A DNA stretch of 64,000 bases from Ustulina deusta (lineage: Eukaryota; Ascomycota; Sordariomycetes; Xylariales; Xylariaceae). Shown here in pieces: positions 25,614 to 36,749 of the stretch. A program made the translations under genes and the position numbers. The notes under the pieces were generated by a model, which was given only the letters and a program-made list of their open reading frames with translations, searched no databases and was not told the DNA's origin. The stretch spans positions 1 through 64,000 of the forward strand of contig JAJNNX010000029.1 of the NCBI GenBank assembly GCA_023159155.1, given 5' to 3'. How positions within the stretch are numbered: position 1 is the stretch's first letter; each line of letters starts with the position of its first letter.

Positions 25614-28600
25614 ATGGCGTCTACGGACAGTCCAGGGCTCGCTGAGGTTATGCAACATCTTCGACTCGTCGATGCCACCGATAACTTCGACATTGACGAT
25701 ATCTTGTTCCAGCAACGGCCGAGGAAGCGCGCGAAGCAAGACCCCGTCGCGCTGAAATCCGACCTCGAGCATAGATATCTCACGCCGTCCAGCAAGTTCT
25801 CCACCGAATGGCTCAACCGCCTGCAGCAGCGATGGGACTGTCCTGCCGATGTCACCGAGCTCTTCGGCATGGCGCCTACCCAGACCCGCACCGTCACGCG
25901 TTTCCAGAGGCAGGGCTTGGAGGGCCGCGTTGCCGGCTATAAGAATGTCACCGTTCCCGCGAACAGCGCGACCGCCAAGAACTCGACTTTGCTCACGCGC
26001 AAACCCGGAGGTCGAGCCGACTTCGTGCGGGGGGGCGCCGGATTCTTCCCCTTTGCCCCGGGCGGCCTCGAGAGCGTCGAGGCTGCTGCCGCGGCCGAGG
26101 AGCAGATGCTGCGATCTACTGCCGTGAGAAGTGACGGTGCGAGGAATAAACTGGAGCGTGTTATCAAGCTCGGTGCCGAGGGCGGTCTCCTCGAAGTAGC
26201 CCCTGGTCTAGATCGGGGTATCGACTTCAGTAAGAAGAAGTCTGTCGTCAACGAGAAGGAGGCCAAGGCGATCGAGGCCGAACTGGATCAGGAACCCGAA
26301 GACAGCTTGGAGAAAGACGAGGTCAACGGTCATGTTGGCACCGTCGATGGCATTGAAGATGAGCCCGACGACGACGACGACGAGGATGAAGACATTGATG
26401 CCATGTTGCCTGTCGAGTTCCCTGCCTTGGAGCCACATCTTAACCTGGCTGCATCGAGCGCGAGGAAAGCCGGCCGAGAGTGGGCGCATATGGTGGACAT
26501 CAACAGAGACATCACTAATTTCCGGGAACTGGTGCCCGACATGGCAAGAGAGTGGCCCTTTGAACTCGACACTTTTCAAAAGGAGGCTGTCTACCATCTA
26601 GAGAACGGCGATTCCGTCTTTGTGGCCGCCCATACCTCGGCCGGCAAGACTGTCGTGGCAGAATACGCCATCGCCTTGGCCGCTCGACATATGACCAAGG
26701 CCATCTACACTTCACCCATCAAGGCCCTCAGTAACCAGAAGTTCAGGGATTTCCGAGAGACCTTTGACGAAGTCGGTATTTTGACTGGTGACGTCCAAAT
26801 CAATCCCGAAGCGAGCTGTCTGATCATGACGACGGAAATCCTACGTAGTATGCTCTATAGGGGTGCTGACTTGATCCGTGATGTCGAATTTGTTATTTTT
26901 GATGAGGTTCATTATGTGAACGATTTTGAGCGAGGCGTGGTGTGGGAAGAAGTCATCATCATGTTGCCTGAGCATGTCACTCTCATTCTACTTTCGGCGA
27001 CGGTACCGAACACGTACGAGTTTGCCTCCTGGGTCGGCAGAACAAAACAGAAAGACATCTATGTCATCTCCACCCCTAAGCGACCTGTGCCTCTGGAGCA
27101 TTACCTCTGGGCTGGCAAGAACATCCACAAAATCGTCGACCATCAAAAGAAGTTTATGGAGAAAGGTTGGAAAGAGGCCGACCAAGCCATGCGTGGCAAG
27201 GACAAACCCCTCCCTGCACCCGCCGCTGCACGGGGTGGGGGGAACCAGCAGCGCGGCAACCAGAGGGGTGGCAGCGCTCGTGGCGGCAACCAACAACGTG
27301 GCGGTGGACAGCGCGGCGGTGGCCAGCAGCGAGGCAGAGGTGGTGGTCCTTCTCGCGCCAGTCACACACCCGGTCACATGGGTCGCGCCGGGCGACCAGG
27401 TGGTTTCACGTCAGCTGCGCAAGACAAGAACGTGTGGGTTCACCTCGTGCAGTTTTTGAAGAAGCAGAGCCTTCTGCCTGCCTGTATTTTCGTCTTTTCA
27501 AAGAAAAGGTGCGAGGAGAACGCAGATGCGCTCAGTAACCAAGACTTCTGCACGGCCCAGGAAAAGAGTCATATCCATATGATCATACAAAAGTCTATCG
27601 CACGTTTACGCCCAGAAGACAGAGTCCTACCCCAAATCATTCGTATGCGGGAGCTCCTCAGTCGAGGGATCGCCGTACATCATGGCGGGCTACTACCCAT
27701 TGTCAAAGAAATTGTCGAAATCCTCTTCGCCCAAACCTTGGTCAAGGTACTTTTCGCCACGGAGACCTTCGCCATGGGCCTGAATCTCCCGACGAGAACC
27801 GTGGTTTTCTCGGGCTACCGAAAACACGACGGCCACTCTTTCCGGAATCTACTTCCGGGTGAGTATACCCAGATGGCAGGCAGAGCTGGTCGCCGTGGGC
27901 TGGATCCTGTCGGGTCTGTCATCATCGTCCCTCCCGGTGGCGGTGATGAGGCACCCCCCGTGGTTGATCTTCAGAAGATGATCTTGGACCCGCCTAGCAA
28001 GCTGCGGTCTCAGTTTAGATTAACCTATAACATGATTCTAAACTTGCTTCGAGTTGAGGCACTGAAGATCGAAGAGATGATTAAGCGCAGTTTCTCCGAG
28101 CATGCCACTCAGCAACTTCTACCAGAACACGAGAAGGCTGTGAAGCTTTCTGAAGCCGATCTTGCCAAGGTCAAGCGAGAGCCTTGTACTACCTGTGATG
28201 TGGCCATGGATCAATGTCACCAGGCAGCTATGAACTATAAGCAGCTCACACAGGATCTATACAAGGGTCTCATGGGCATCCCTATTGGCAAGAAGCTCTT
28301 CTCTCAGAAACGCTTGATTGTGTGGAACAAGGAGGGTGTGCGAACGCCTGGTATTCTACTCAACGAAGGGGTGAGTACCAAGGTGTCAGGCGGCCAGCCG
28401 ACAGTCCATGTATTTGAGATCAAGACGGGGCGGGAGACGCGAGACTCTTCAGACATACTTCCCTTCATGAAGGGCTTCAGACCACTTCTCAAAGCGTTAC
28501 CTCAGCAAAAGAGGAATATCGTGGCCAAGACACTCCACGTACCCTTGAGTGATGTCGAGTGCCTCACCACGACGCTCGTTGACGGTATTATTCCTGAGTT

Positions 28601-29592
28601 CTTTCAGGGTGGCGACATCCGAGTTAAAGCCAAGGATAAGATGTTGAAGATTTGCAAGAGCTGGGAGTTGGACATTTGGGACGAAGTAAGCTTCGCCAAG
28701 ATCAAGAGCTTGAACTTGCAGGAAATCATCCAGAAACGCCAGCAAGAGGCTGTGAATATTGTACAAACGGCCACTATGCAATGTCCCAAGTTCTTAAAAC
28801 ACGTTAGTCTTCCATATCTCTCTTCTCCATTTACCTCGAGTCAAGTGACTTCTTTACCATATTGGCTTTTTCGCTACCGTCTAACTTGGGGGCTGACTAA
28901 CAGTATAACAGTTCGCCATGTGTCATGACCAATGGCTTATCAAGGAACATATCTCCTCCCTACGTCACGCTCTGTCGGATCAAAATCTCCAACTTCTTCC
29001 TGATTATGAACAACGCATCGAAGTCCTCAAAGACCTCTCGTTCGTTGACACAGATACTCGTATCCAGCTCAAAGGTAAGGTAGCCTGCGAGATCCACTCG
29101 GCCGACGAATTAGTCCTCACCGAGCTAATTCTCGACAACGTGCTCGCCGACTACGAACCCGCCGAGATCGCGGCCCTGCTCTCGGCGTTCGTCTTCCAAG
29201 AGAAGACAGATGCCGTACCAAACCTTACGGGCAACCTCGAGCGCGGGATGAAGACGATCATCGAGATCAGCGAGAAGGTGAACACGGTGCAGACGGAGCG
29301 GCAAGTGATTCAGAGCGCCGATGACAGCAATGACTTCGTGTCGCGCCCGCGGTTCGGCCTCATGGAGGTCGTGTACGAATGGGCGCGCGGTATGAGTTTC
29401 AAGAACATCACGGATCTGACGGATGTGCTCGAGGGCACTATTGTCCGGACGATCACACGGCTTGATGAGACATGTCGCGAGGTCAAGAATGCGGCCCGTA
29501 TTATTGGTGACCCCGACTTGTATCAGAAAATGCAGACTGCGCAGGAGATGATCAAGAGGGATATCACGGCTGTTGCCAGCTTGTATATGTGA
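25614..29592 (+). CDS. SKI2: Ski2 family ATP-dependent RNA helicase (SKI complex)
   Basis: Two exons, 25614-28802 and 28912-29592, with a 109-nt GT-AG intron, encoding 1289 residues, close to yeast Ski2 (1287). The start is in an excellent Kozak context (GCCACCATGG). Helicase motifs: Walker A TSAGKT (341-346), DEVH (430-433), SAT (461-463) and motif VI QMAGRAGRRG (753-762). The DSHCT-type C-terminal domain fills the end (DYEPAEIAALLSAFVFQEKT and MEVVYEWARG). The SKI complex threads mRNA into the cytoplasmic exosome for 3'-to-5' decay and non-stop decay. A glycine/arginine/glutamine-rich run (RGG type, about 540-586) lies between the two RecA domains; it is probably a disordered RNA-contacting loop. 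Confidence 0.95.
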
Positions 29593-29990
29593 GCGGGCAT
29601 TGGCGGTGGGTATATGTATAGGAGAGGGGTTGTCGAGTTGGTGTGGAATATTCATATGCACTGTTGAATTTTACACATTGTGCATGATTACCCGGGTAAT
29701 GAGACTGGAATAAAATGAATGACGCGGCATTGGCATGATGACGGCGTTTGATACTAGGTCATTTGAAAATAAAATTTGGTTCGCTTTAGTTTCGAAAGTC
29801 CCAGGCTTAGTGTCCGCATTTCGTAGGGCTACGTAGCTTGCCGTACACTGTGGAAAATCACTATATTTGTAAATTTCCATTGCGTCTGTTAATCATTACT
29901 TTACGTTTTAGCCGATCTTCGTCGTGTAGTCTATTTTATCCTTCCCAAACCTAAACCTCTGCCTCCAATCATCACACTTAGAAGCTAACT

Positions 29991-30303
29991 ATTGAAGTGG
30001 TGAGCGGACTACGGAGGCTTAGTATATGCCTAAGTGACTTGGTGGCTTTACTCATGAAGAATATAAACACCAAAGGCATTAATAGTTCACAGAGAAGAAA
30101 AACGCGAACACCCCCCTCCTTTAGCTAGCATTGCGAATGGATTCAAAAAATTTGGCTTCTTTACTTGATCGATTTATTCCCCTAGAGAAAAGAGTGATAA
30201 CTATACTAAGAAGTGTGAGTTCGGCCTATCTCTTAAGTAAAGGGGCAATACAGCACACCCATGGGGTGAGTGATATTGATTACAGTCCGGTTGCCCACTT
30301 GAC
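29991..30303 (+). mobile_element. MITE-like element, copy A
   Basis: About 313 bp beginning ATTGAAGTGG and ending CCCACTTGAC, so the ends are imperfect inverted repeats (TTGAAGTGG against GTCAAGTGG). A TA dinucleotide sits next to each end, which could be a Tc1/mariner-type target duplication. The element aligns over nearly its whole length with the reverse complement of copy B; shared runs include ACTTGGTGGCTT, CATTGCGAATG and TTCGGCCTATCTC. It has no coding capacity. Confidence 0.7.
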
Positions 30304-30331
30304 TATTTATTAAAATCAAATCAAAGCGGGG

Positions 30332-30583
30332 ATGCAATACTTCATCACAGACAAGAGTCGGGTTGGAATTGCCACAGTGCTCGCGACAAAAGGCGACATT
30401 CTTGCCGTAATAATGCACGCGGCTCCCGCATACTTTATTCTCGGGGAGGTCAAAAGTAGCGATGGCCATTCGTATGTACCGAAACGACACCGGATGATTG
30501 CACGAGCAGTCATTGGTCAATACAAACATAAAATGCAGGAAATGTTGGCGGAACTCGAAACCTGCAACTTCGAGATTGTTTAA
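30332..30583 (+). CDS. uncharacterised small ORF, possibly a relic
   Basis: 83-codon ORF with an ATG start between the two MITE-like copies. The translated protein has plausible codon use and a mixed composition (for example AYFILGEVKSSDGHSYVPKR and a helical end, YKHKMQEMLAELETC). I recognise no family, signal peptide or splice site. It could be the surviving piece of a larger gene or chance. Confidence 0.25.
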   Translation: MQYFITDKSRVGIATVLATKGDILAVIMHAAPAYFILGEVKSSDGHSYVPKRHRMIARAVIGQYKHKMQEMLAELETCNFEIV

Positions 30584-31160
30584 GCGCGAAGTGCAGATTA
30601 AGATCCAGGCCAAATTCTATCTGAGCGAATTGGGGCGGCGCAGTCTTTGCGGTCCCTGGAACACTGCCCGAGCGGTCCTGGCCGTTGCTAGCATTGCTAT
30701 GCCCTCTGGGATTAGGAGGACAATATTGAGATTGGAGACATTATGATACTTGATAAAAGGTGGCAGATTTAGGTGGGCTGGGTTATGATCTTGCTGTCTT
30801 TTGGTGCGTTTTGCACTTGTCTCTTACTATTTCTAAGGCTCCTCACACTATCTGTGTACCTAAGTAATACCGGTACAGCCCATCTGCCGCAGTGGATGGG
30901 TCAGCACCGTTTGGAAAAGGTTGGTAGGGACCTCCCAGAATAGTTGCTAATGGACATTAAAGAACAGTCGAGCTTGTTCTTGCGCGAGCACATCTCTGAC
31001 GTGTTTCCCGGGGACTGCCTCAATATCTGTGTAGTTTATAGTTGTTGACGCCGGAGAGAAGCCTAGACGACATTCATGGAGGACGATTTGTCTTTTTTTG
31101 GTCGGGAACTAAGAGCTCCACGCTGTGCGTACTCCCTGGCACACCACGCGTTTCCTAAGT

Positions 31161-31438
31161 GTTGAAGTGGGCAATTGTAAATAGCTTATGGATAATATGT
31201 CGCAGTGCCCCTACACTAGGAGATAGGCCGAACCTACACTTCCTAGCATAGTAATCACTCAGTTCTACTAGGGAATCAATTGATCAATCGTAAGAAACAA
31301 GAATATAAATTCATTCGCAATGTCAGCTATGTTATGTATGCCTCCTCTGATTTCGATAAAAATTAGCGCCCCTGGTGTTTTTATCCCATACGAGTGAAGC
31401 CACCAAGTGGCTCAATGCATGTACTGAGCACTTCAGTG
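31161..31438 (-). mobile_element. MITE-like element, copy B
   Basis: About 278 bp, starting GTTGAAGTGG and ending CACTTCAGTG on the plus strand. It is in inverted orientation relative to copy A, about 0.86 kb away. By eye it is diverged (many substitutions and small indels) but alignable throughout. The two copies could form a long hairpin in RNA spanning the region. Confidence 0.7.
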
Positions 31439-31836
31439 TAAAGTCGTTGGTTCTAGTAGGGCGGTTTTAGGAATTATTATATATATTTAATATGCTTGCT
31501 TAAGCTTTATACCTTTTTGCCCCTGTTTCGTATGTGCTGCTTTTCCCCCCTAACAATTTTGAGAGCACGTAATGAATTTCTCCTAAATAATTTCAATTGA
31601 TTGAAGCTACCATTGGTCTTATATGACAGACGATACAAGATATCGGAAGTGGAAGTCAGACAGGCTAGAGACGGCGGCGTGCCAGGCCGATGGCCGCAGT
31701 CGGGGCCTCATTTTCTATCTGTTTCTCATGCCGTAAACTCTCTCTTAACAACTGGGTTGGTACCGGGAAGTTCCGTCAGCCCTAAAAGTGCACAATGGTA
31801 AGCATCATGTGATATGAATTTCACGCAATTTCACAT

Positions 31837-33073
31837 TCAGGGGGCGTTGGTGCATGACTCACAGCCATCAATGGGCTCGTTGACCACATCAGCAACCTTG
31901 CACTGATTCTGCACAGCGACGGTCTGGGTCTTCAGCATCGGGGCAGACACGTAAGTGTGTCCGTCCATAGCCTTCTGCAGCGCGTCGTCCTTCCACCCGA
32001 AGACGTAGTCGGCATGATCGGAGAATCCAGTCGAGTCCCCGCTAGACCAAACAAACGGCTGATTGCCATTCGTGAAGTCGGAGGCATCGATACTGTTGAA
32101 CTGTCGGGTGTCCCAGACCGTTTCGAGGAGGACCTGCGGAAGCCTGACGGGATGCGTGGCGGGGCAGGGACCGCCGGATTCAAAGGTGCCGCTCTCGGGA
32201 TACGCGACGTGGTCTTGGTGATTGGGAGAATCGAGGTTAATGCCATCCCAGCACGTGGGAAAGCGATGGTTGGCCATGATGCCGTACGGACATGGCTTTG
32301 TTGGGAAGTTGATCGTCTCGGGAGCGCGGGTGCTGGCGTCCTGCATGCAGGTATAGGTCAATTGACGCCACTTCCTGGACTCTTCGCGGTTGCGGTATGT
32401 CGAATCGCCGACAAGCATGCGGAAGCCGGGCTTGAAAGCCGTTACGGTTGATTTTTGAGCCGTGTCGAATAGCGCGTCAGTCATGTAGTAGACCATCTGT
32501 GAGCTTTGTTAGACATAATCTCAAAATAGCGGTGGAAGTTTGGCTGGTATTACGTACCATGCCGCCTTGGTTTTGCGAATTATCTTGGGCTCTCTGGGGG
32601 ACTCGCTTAAAAGTTCCGTTCTTCGCACGATAGCTGCGCATTTAGGGTCAGTGATCATCTAGACGTCGTTCCAAAGCACCGATAGAGCCTATGATTCCAG
32701 CTCGAGAAAGACGGTGGACTCTTCAAAGGCGGTCAGGAAAGAAAGTAACCAACTAGAGCACCGCTGTCCAGTAATTAGAGAAATCTTCCGAAAACTGGCA
32801 GGTAGTGCAGGTCGAGAGCTTGGCAAGATCATGAGTTACGGGCTCCATGGTCGTGTTGAATGAGTTCTATAGTGTATGAGCATAATTGTGCATCTTGACA
32901 GCAGGCAAAGAGTTACTCACGCCTCCCACGACCTGATGAAGATGAGCCGAAGGATTCTGTCCTGGGTTGACGAGAGGGTCCAGACGTTGGACGGTGAGCT
33001 GTGAGCAAGGGAATCGAAGGAGCGCGTTGGCGGGTGTGAGGAGCCCCAAGACAGTGATGAAGCTGTTCAACAT
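31837..33073 (-). CDS. secreted DUF1996 protein
   Basis: Minus-strand gene, exons 32921-33073, 32754-32866, 32558-32633 and 31837-32496, all in phase, giving 333 residues. A signal peptide is expected (MLNSFITVLGLLTPANA, about residues 1-17). The DUF1996 hallmarks are present: HLHQVVGG near 44-51, a Cys-x2-Cys (CTTC), YGIMANHRFPTCWDG, SPNHQDHVAYP, GGPCPATHPVRLPQVLLETVW and HADYVFGWK. The family is secreted by many ascomycetes and often found with cell wall or carbohydrate-active proteins; its biochemical role is unknown. The C-terminal tail after the domain is short and has extra cysteines (DGCESCTN). Introns are 54, 120 and 61 nt. Confidence 0.9.
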
Positions 33074-34164
33074 CTTGATGTGAGTTATCTCGCCAATATG
33101 TGTTTACGATGGCTATGATGAAGAGAAAGACGACGAGGACGATGAAGCTACGAATTTCGCAGTTGTTGATAACGCAGAAGGGGGCTCATTTTGTTAGCAT
33201 GGCCATCCCTCCACTACATCAACGAGTGAACACTCCCGCATGAGCTACTGCCGTTGTTCCCCAGCCCTTACGGACTGCCATCCTGATGTCCAGTCTCGGA
33301 AAAAAATTGTTGGCCAATATCGGAACTTCTTACAATTGGCGAGCTAGGTCGTCATTGATACCGGTTAATGTGGAGAAGGATGGCTGGCTCGGGACTTGTG
33401 AGGCGATGCCATGATGCTCTGGACCTGCTTTGATTGACAACAGCGCCTTTACATCATCGATACCAGTCTCTTCATCTATGTGTGTTAGTCTTCTCATTTA
33501 ATCTAACTTGCCGAGTCTATTTCCTAACGATCTTTTGTGAATACGCCTCTTCTGCTTTTTTGTTCTGGCACGGTCACTTTCATTGCATTACGTGCTGAAC
33601 ATGAAATCATTTCAAGGATACAAAATCTTCGGATATACGAAGAGCTAAAAATGATAGAAAACCTTCTATAGCTATCAAGAATGGGCCATTATCTAGGATT
33701 GACAATGAATCATTCATGCAAGTGCCGTACAAATGAATCATGTGGCCAGGGATGGCCAGATTCCCCCTATTGGTCCTCTTGCTATATAGATGTATCCCTT
33801 CTGCATGCAGTTGATGAAAAACAAAGTACATTTGATTAGGGCAATATATTTTCCAACGAATAGCAGAAACCCCAACTCCCCTTTTCAAAACTCATTTTTA
33901 TTTTCGAAACAGAGTGCCGTCATATGTTCGGCTAAATGTGGCTAGTCTATTATACCAAGCCCCCCCCCATCGATTCAACGAGGCCAGCTTGTCAAATTCA
34001 AGACGCCGATCACTATCACCGTTCTGATGTCATCCAGGACAATCCCGAAGAAATATTTAACAAGTTAAGCTCCACTCGTGTGTTATTGTCAGTTCAGTTC
34101 GGCAGACAGACTCCATCTATTGACTTTGGGCAACATCCCGTCTCACATCAGTACCTGCTCAGCG
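33074..34164. other. intergenic region between divergent secreted-protein genes
   Basis: About 1.1 kb between the diverging DUF1996 gene and the small cysteine-rich gene. It contains a minus-strand open frame at 33,607-33,888 with no coding character that I trust, and a C-run at about 33,959-33,967. Promoters for both neighbours should lie here. Confidence 0.55.
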
Positions 34165-34519
34165 ATGAAGCTCCCAGCCACGCTTGTGCTTAGTTTGGCC
34201 GCTCTAGCACTCGGCCAAACCCAGACATGCACACAGGATATGATCGCCAGTGACGACTGCGCGGCTGTCATCGATGCCAATGCCTGCTACAACGAGTTCA
34301 GGTGGAATGCGCAGACACTGCAATGCATCGACGGGAAAGACAATACAGATAGGCAGAGGAAGGCAAGACATTCCCGATTCGGAATATCTTTTCTTGCTAC
34401 CTCTTGACCAGGTCATGCTAACAATACAAACTTTGCAGGCGTGCTTATGCTGCAGCTGTGTCGGCACAGTTATGTGTAATTGGGTGCAGTCGCAAAGATT
34501 TTCATGCGCGACAAACTAG
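34165..34519 (+). CDS. small cysteine-rich secreted protein (effector-like)
   Basis: Two exons, 34165-34362 and 34439-34519, encoding 92 residues. The signal peptide MKLPATLVLSLAALALG (about 1-17) is followed by a mature part of about 75 residues with ten cysteines, including the cluster CLCCSC and a final CATN. Size, export signal and cysteine content are those of fungal small secreted proteins such as candidate effectors or antimicrobial peptides; the target is unknown. The intron is a GC-AG type: the donor is GCAAGA after AAG, with a branch site GCTAAC and acceptor TTGCAG. Reading through without splicing ends at a TGA (34,405) and loses half the cysteines; no GT donor exists in the frame. 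Confidence 0.75.
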
Positions 34520-35345
34520 ATTCGGTATTCTGGGGTTGCAGGTGAAGGTCGCAGCGAGGTTCAAAAACCAAAGTGGTGATTGGTAACGCCGGCGTCTTCT
34601 GAAGGGCTATGTAGATGATTTACCATATTGTGTCAGTTGGTTGAGTTCTTGTGGTTGATAATACATCTTCCTTCTAAACCTATGGAAGCGAGTTTTAAGA
34701 GCAGAGATGTAACAAGAAAGATGGAGGTGGAGAGAGAGAGAACTACTAAGAAAAGCGATAGACAGGTACATGGATAGTATATAAGAATCCCCATCACATG
34801 GCTGCTATGTTAATTATCGGCGCCAGGTCCTGTATCCTCCGAATAATACAACAAACCCGGGTATGGAAGGTTTATACAGTATTTTTTTACTGAGTATACT
34901 GACGTAAGAATTTCTAACTATTGAAGTAGAGTGGGCAGAACGTGAAGTGACTTATCAAGAAGTTACATAGCCACAGAATCAGGTGCATAGTCAACACCAT
35001 TATGATCATCTAATTCTCGAATTAAAAAGCCACGTAATCATACTAGGAGGTGTAGGTTCCGCCTATCTCCTTATATATGGGCAAAGTGAGAGTACCCCTA
35101 TACACTAGAGCCGATTCGTATTGTCTGCTTCATTATGCAGTTCATCATGAGGGGGATGATGAATCAAGGCATTTTACAGACCAGGGTGGTTGACATGTGC
35201 TGTCGCTACTATCGACTCACGATGATTCATACTGACACATTCCTGGCAGTGGGGCAACTTCTACCTAACCAGACGAGTATTAAATAATAATCACGGTCGA
35301 GGTAGATTATCGATCCTAAAGTTCATTGAGTAAATGCAGTAAAAA
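34520..35345. other. intergenic region with a MITE-like fragment
   Basis: 826 bp between the small secreted protein and the SDR gene. A partial copy of the MITE-like element occupies about 34,920-35,083. The rest shows nothing recognisable. Confidence 0.6.
34920..35083 (+). mobile_element. MITE-like element, copy C (partial)
   Basis: Starts CTAACTATTGAAGT exactly like the left edge of copy A and shares the core TACTAGGAGGTGTAGGTTC...GCCTATCTCC with copies A and B. The right inverted repeat is missing or too diverged to see. Confidence 0.55.
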
Positions 35346-36749
35346 ATGGAGGAAACACCGCGCCACGCCATTGTCTTCGGTGCATCTGGTCTGATCGGCT
35401 GGGCCGTAGTAGACCAACTGTTGCGCTGGTACCCCGAGGCGGGCACTTTCTCTAAGATCACGGCCGTCACTAACCGTCCCGTTAAACTCTCCGAATCGCA
35501 TTGGCCCGGGTCGGGCACAGCCCGTCCAAACTTGCAGCTCATCTCAGGCGTCGACCTTCGTCACGGGGATGGGGTTACGTTGGCCAACTCTTTAAAACAA
35601 GCGGTAGAAGATATCGACACCGTTACTCATTTGTTTTATTTGGGTATGTCGCAGTGCAAAATGTCTAGGAGAATATGGAGTAACAAGTACAAGTTTTCAC
35701 TGCAGCCCCTAATGGGGTCGACGAGGTCGCAACAAATCGCGGCATGCTACAAAACGTCATCGATGCTCACAACTTGCTTAGCCCTAATCTCCAATTTGTG
35801 GTATTTCCTGGAGGGGCACGAGTAGGGACTCTATCTATACAACCTCGCTCACATGTTTCCTAATGACTTTCCAGGGTTATGGCATTTACACAGCTGGTGG
35901 CGTGTTCACCCCTCCCTTGACCGAAGACATGGTGAACAATCTCCCACACGAGCATGCAAAGACCGTTGTATATCCTGCATACCGCTCACTGCTTAGCGCA
36001 GCGAGTGAAGGGAGGAACTGGACATGGTGTGAAGTCTGCCCAGATGCGATCGTGAGTTTTCATATCATAGTACCCCGACGTCGCTGACCTCAAAGAAGAT
36101 CGGCTTCACCCCAAACGGCTCTCAGTTCAGCTTAGCGCTGCATTGGGCTCAGTACCTGTCTCTATACGCCCATAACCATGGCGTTGGGCCATCAGCACAG
36201 CAGCCTGGAAACTCTACGATCGAGGTACCCTTCCCTGGGAGCGCGGCCGGCGCCAATGCGCTGTTTTCTCCAGTATCCGCTACGAAAATCGCCCGCTTCA
36301 TGATCCACGCTTCTCTACACCCAGATATGTGCGGTGGTGGCCAGCTATTCAACATTTCCGATCACGAGGTTCCATGCACGTACGGCGAGCTTTGGCCTCG
36401 GCTGACTAACTGGTTTGGCCTCGTAGGCGGGAGCCCCCTTAGCGACCCACAAACGAAGATTACTTCTTTGGCGGTTGGTGAGATTCCTCGGGGTACTCGA
36501 CACCTAACGCCTGGGGAGTATATAGAAAAGCACAAGGAAATTTTTACGCAGTATGGGCGGAGTAAAGCTGTCCAGGGAGGTGTTGGCGCTGGGAGTGTAC
36601 AATTGGACAGTGTTGGCTATTGGCTGACTTTCGATAGGCAGTTAAGCCTCGAAAAGCTAAGGAAGGTAGGGTTTGAGGGAAATAGTGATTCGGTTCAGAG
36701 CTGGGTAGATAGTTTTCAGATGTTTAGAAAGGCTGGATTGATATTATAG
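35346..36749 (+). CDS. SDR-family NAD(P)-dependent reductase (PRISE-like)
   Basis: Four exons, 35346-35643, 35706-35821, 35875-36051 and 36099-36749, giving 413 residues. Introns are 62, 53 and 47 nt. The Rossmann motif GASGLIG is at residues 12-18 for NAD(P)H binding. Later family landmarks are GGARGYGIY, GGVFTPPLTED, WTWCEVCPDAI and IGFTPNGSQFSLA, the pattern of extended short-chain dehydrogenases related to progesterone 5-beta-reductase, which fungi use in specialised metabolism. The exact substrate cannot be inferred. The 3' end overlaps the convergent relic ORF at 36,716 by 34 bp. Confidence 0.85.

Larger units (their letters stand above)
29593..31836. other. intergenic accessory region with two MITE-like copies
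   Basis: 2.2 kb between SKI2 and the DUF1996 gene. An AATAAA lies about 115 bp downstream of the SKI2 stop. Two inverted copies of one MITE-like element are listed separately. Between them is a short uncharacterised ORF (30,332-30,583). Nothing else is recognised. Confidence 0.6.

Noticed and set aside
33607..33888. 93-codon minus-strand open frame
   Set aside because: No domain, signal peptide or codon bias; lies in the divergent intergenic region.
34411..34438. Conventional GT donor for the small secreted protein intron
   Set aside because: The only GT near the end (34,411) lies after the in-frame TGA at 34,405, so it cannot be used; the GC donor at 34,363 is the only workable choice.
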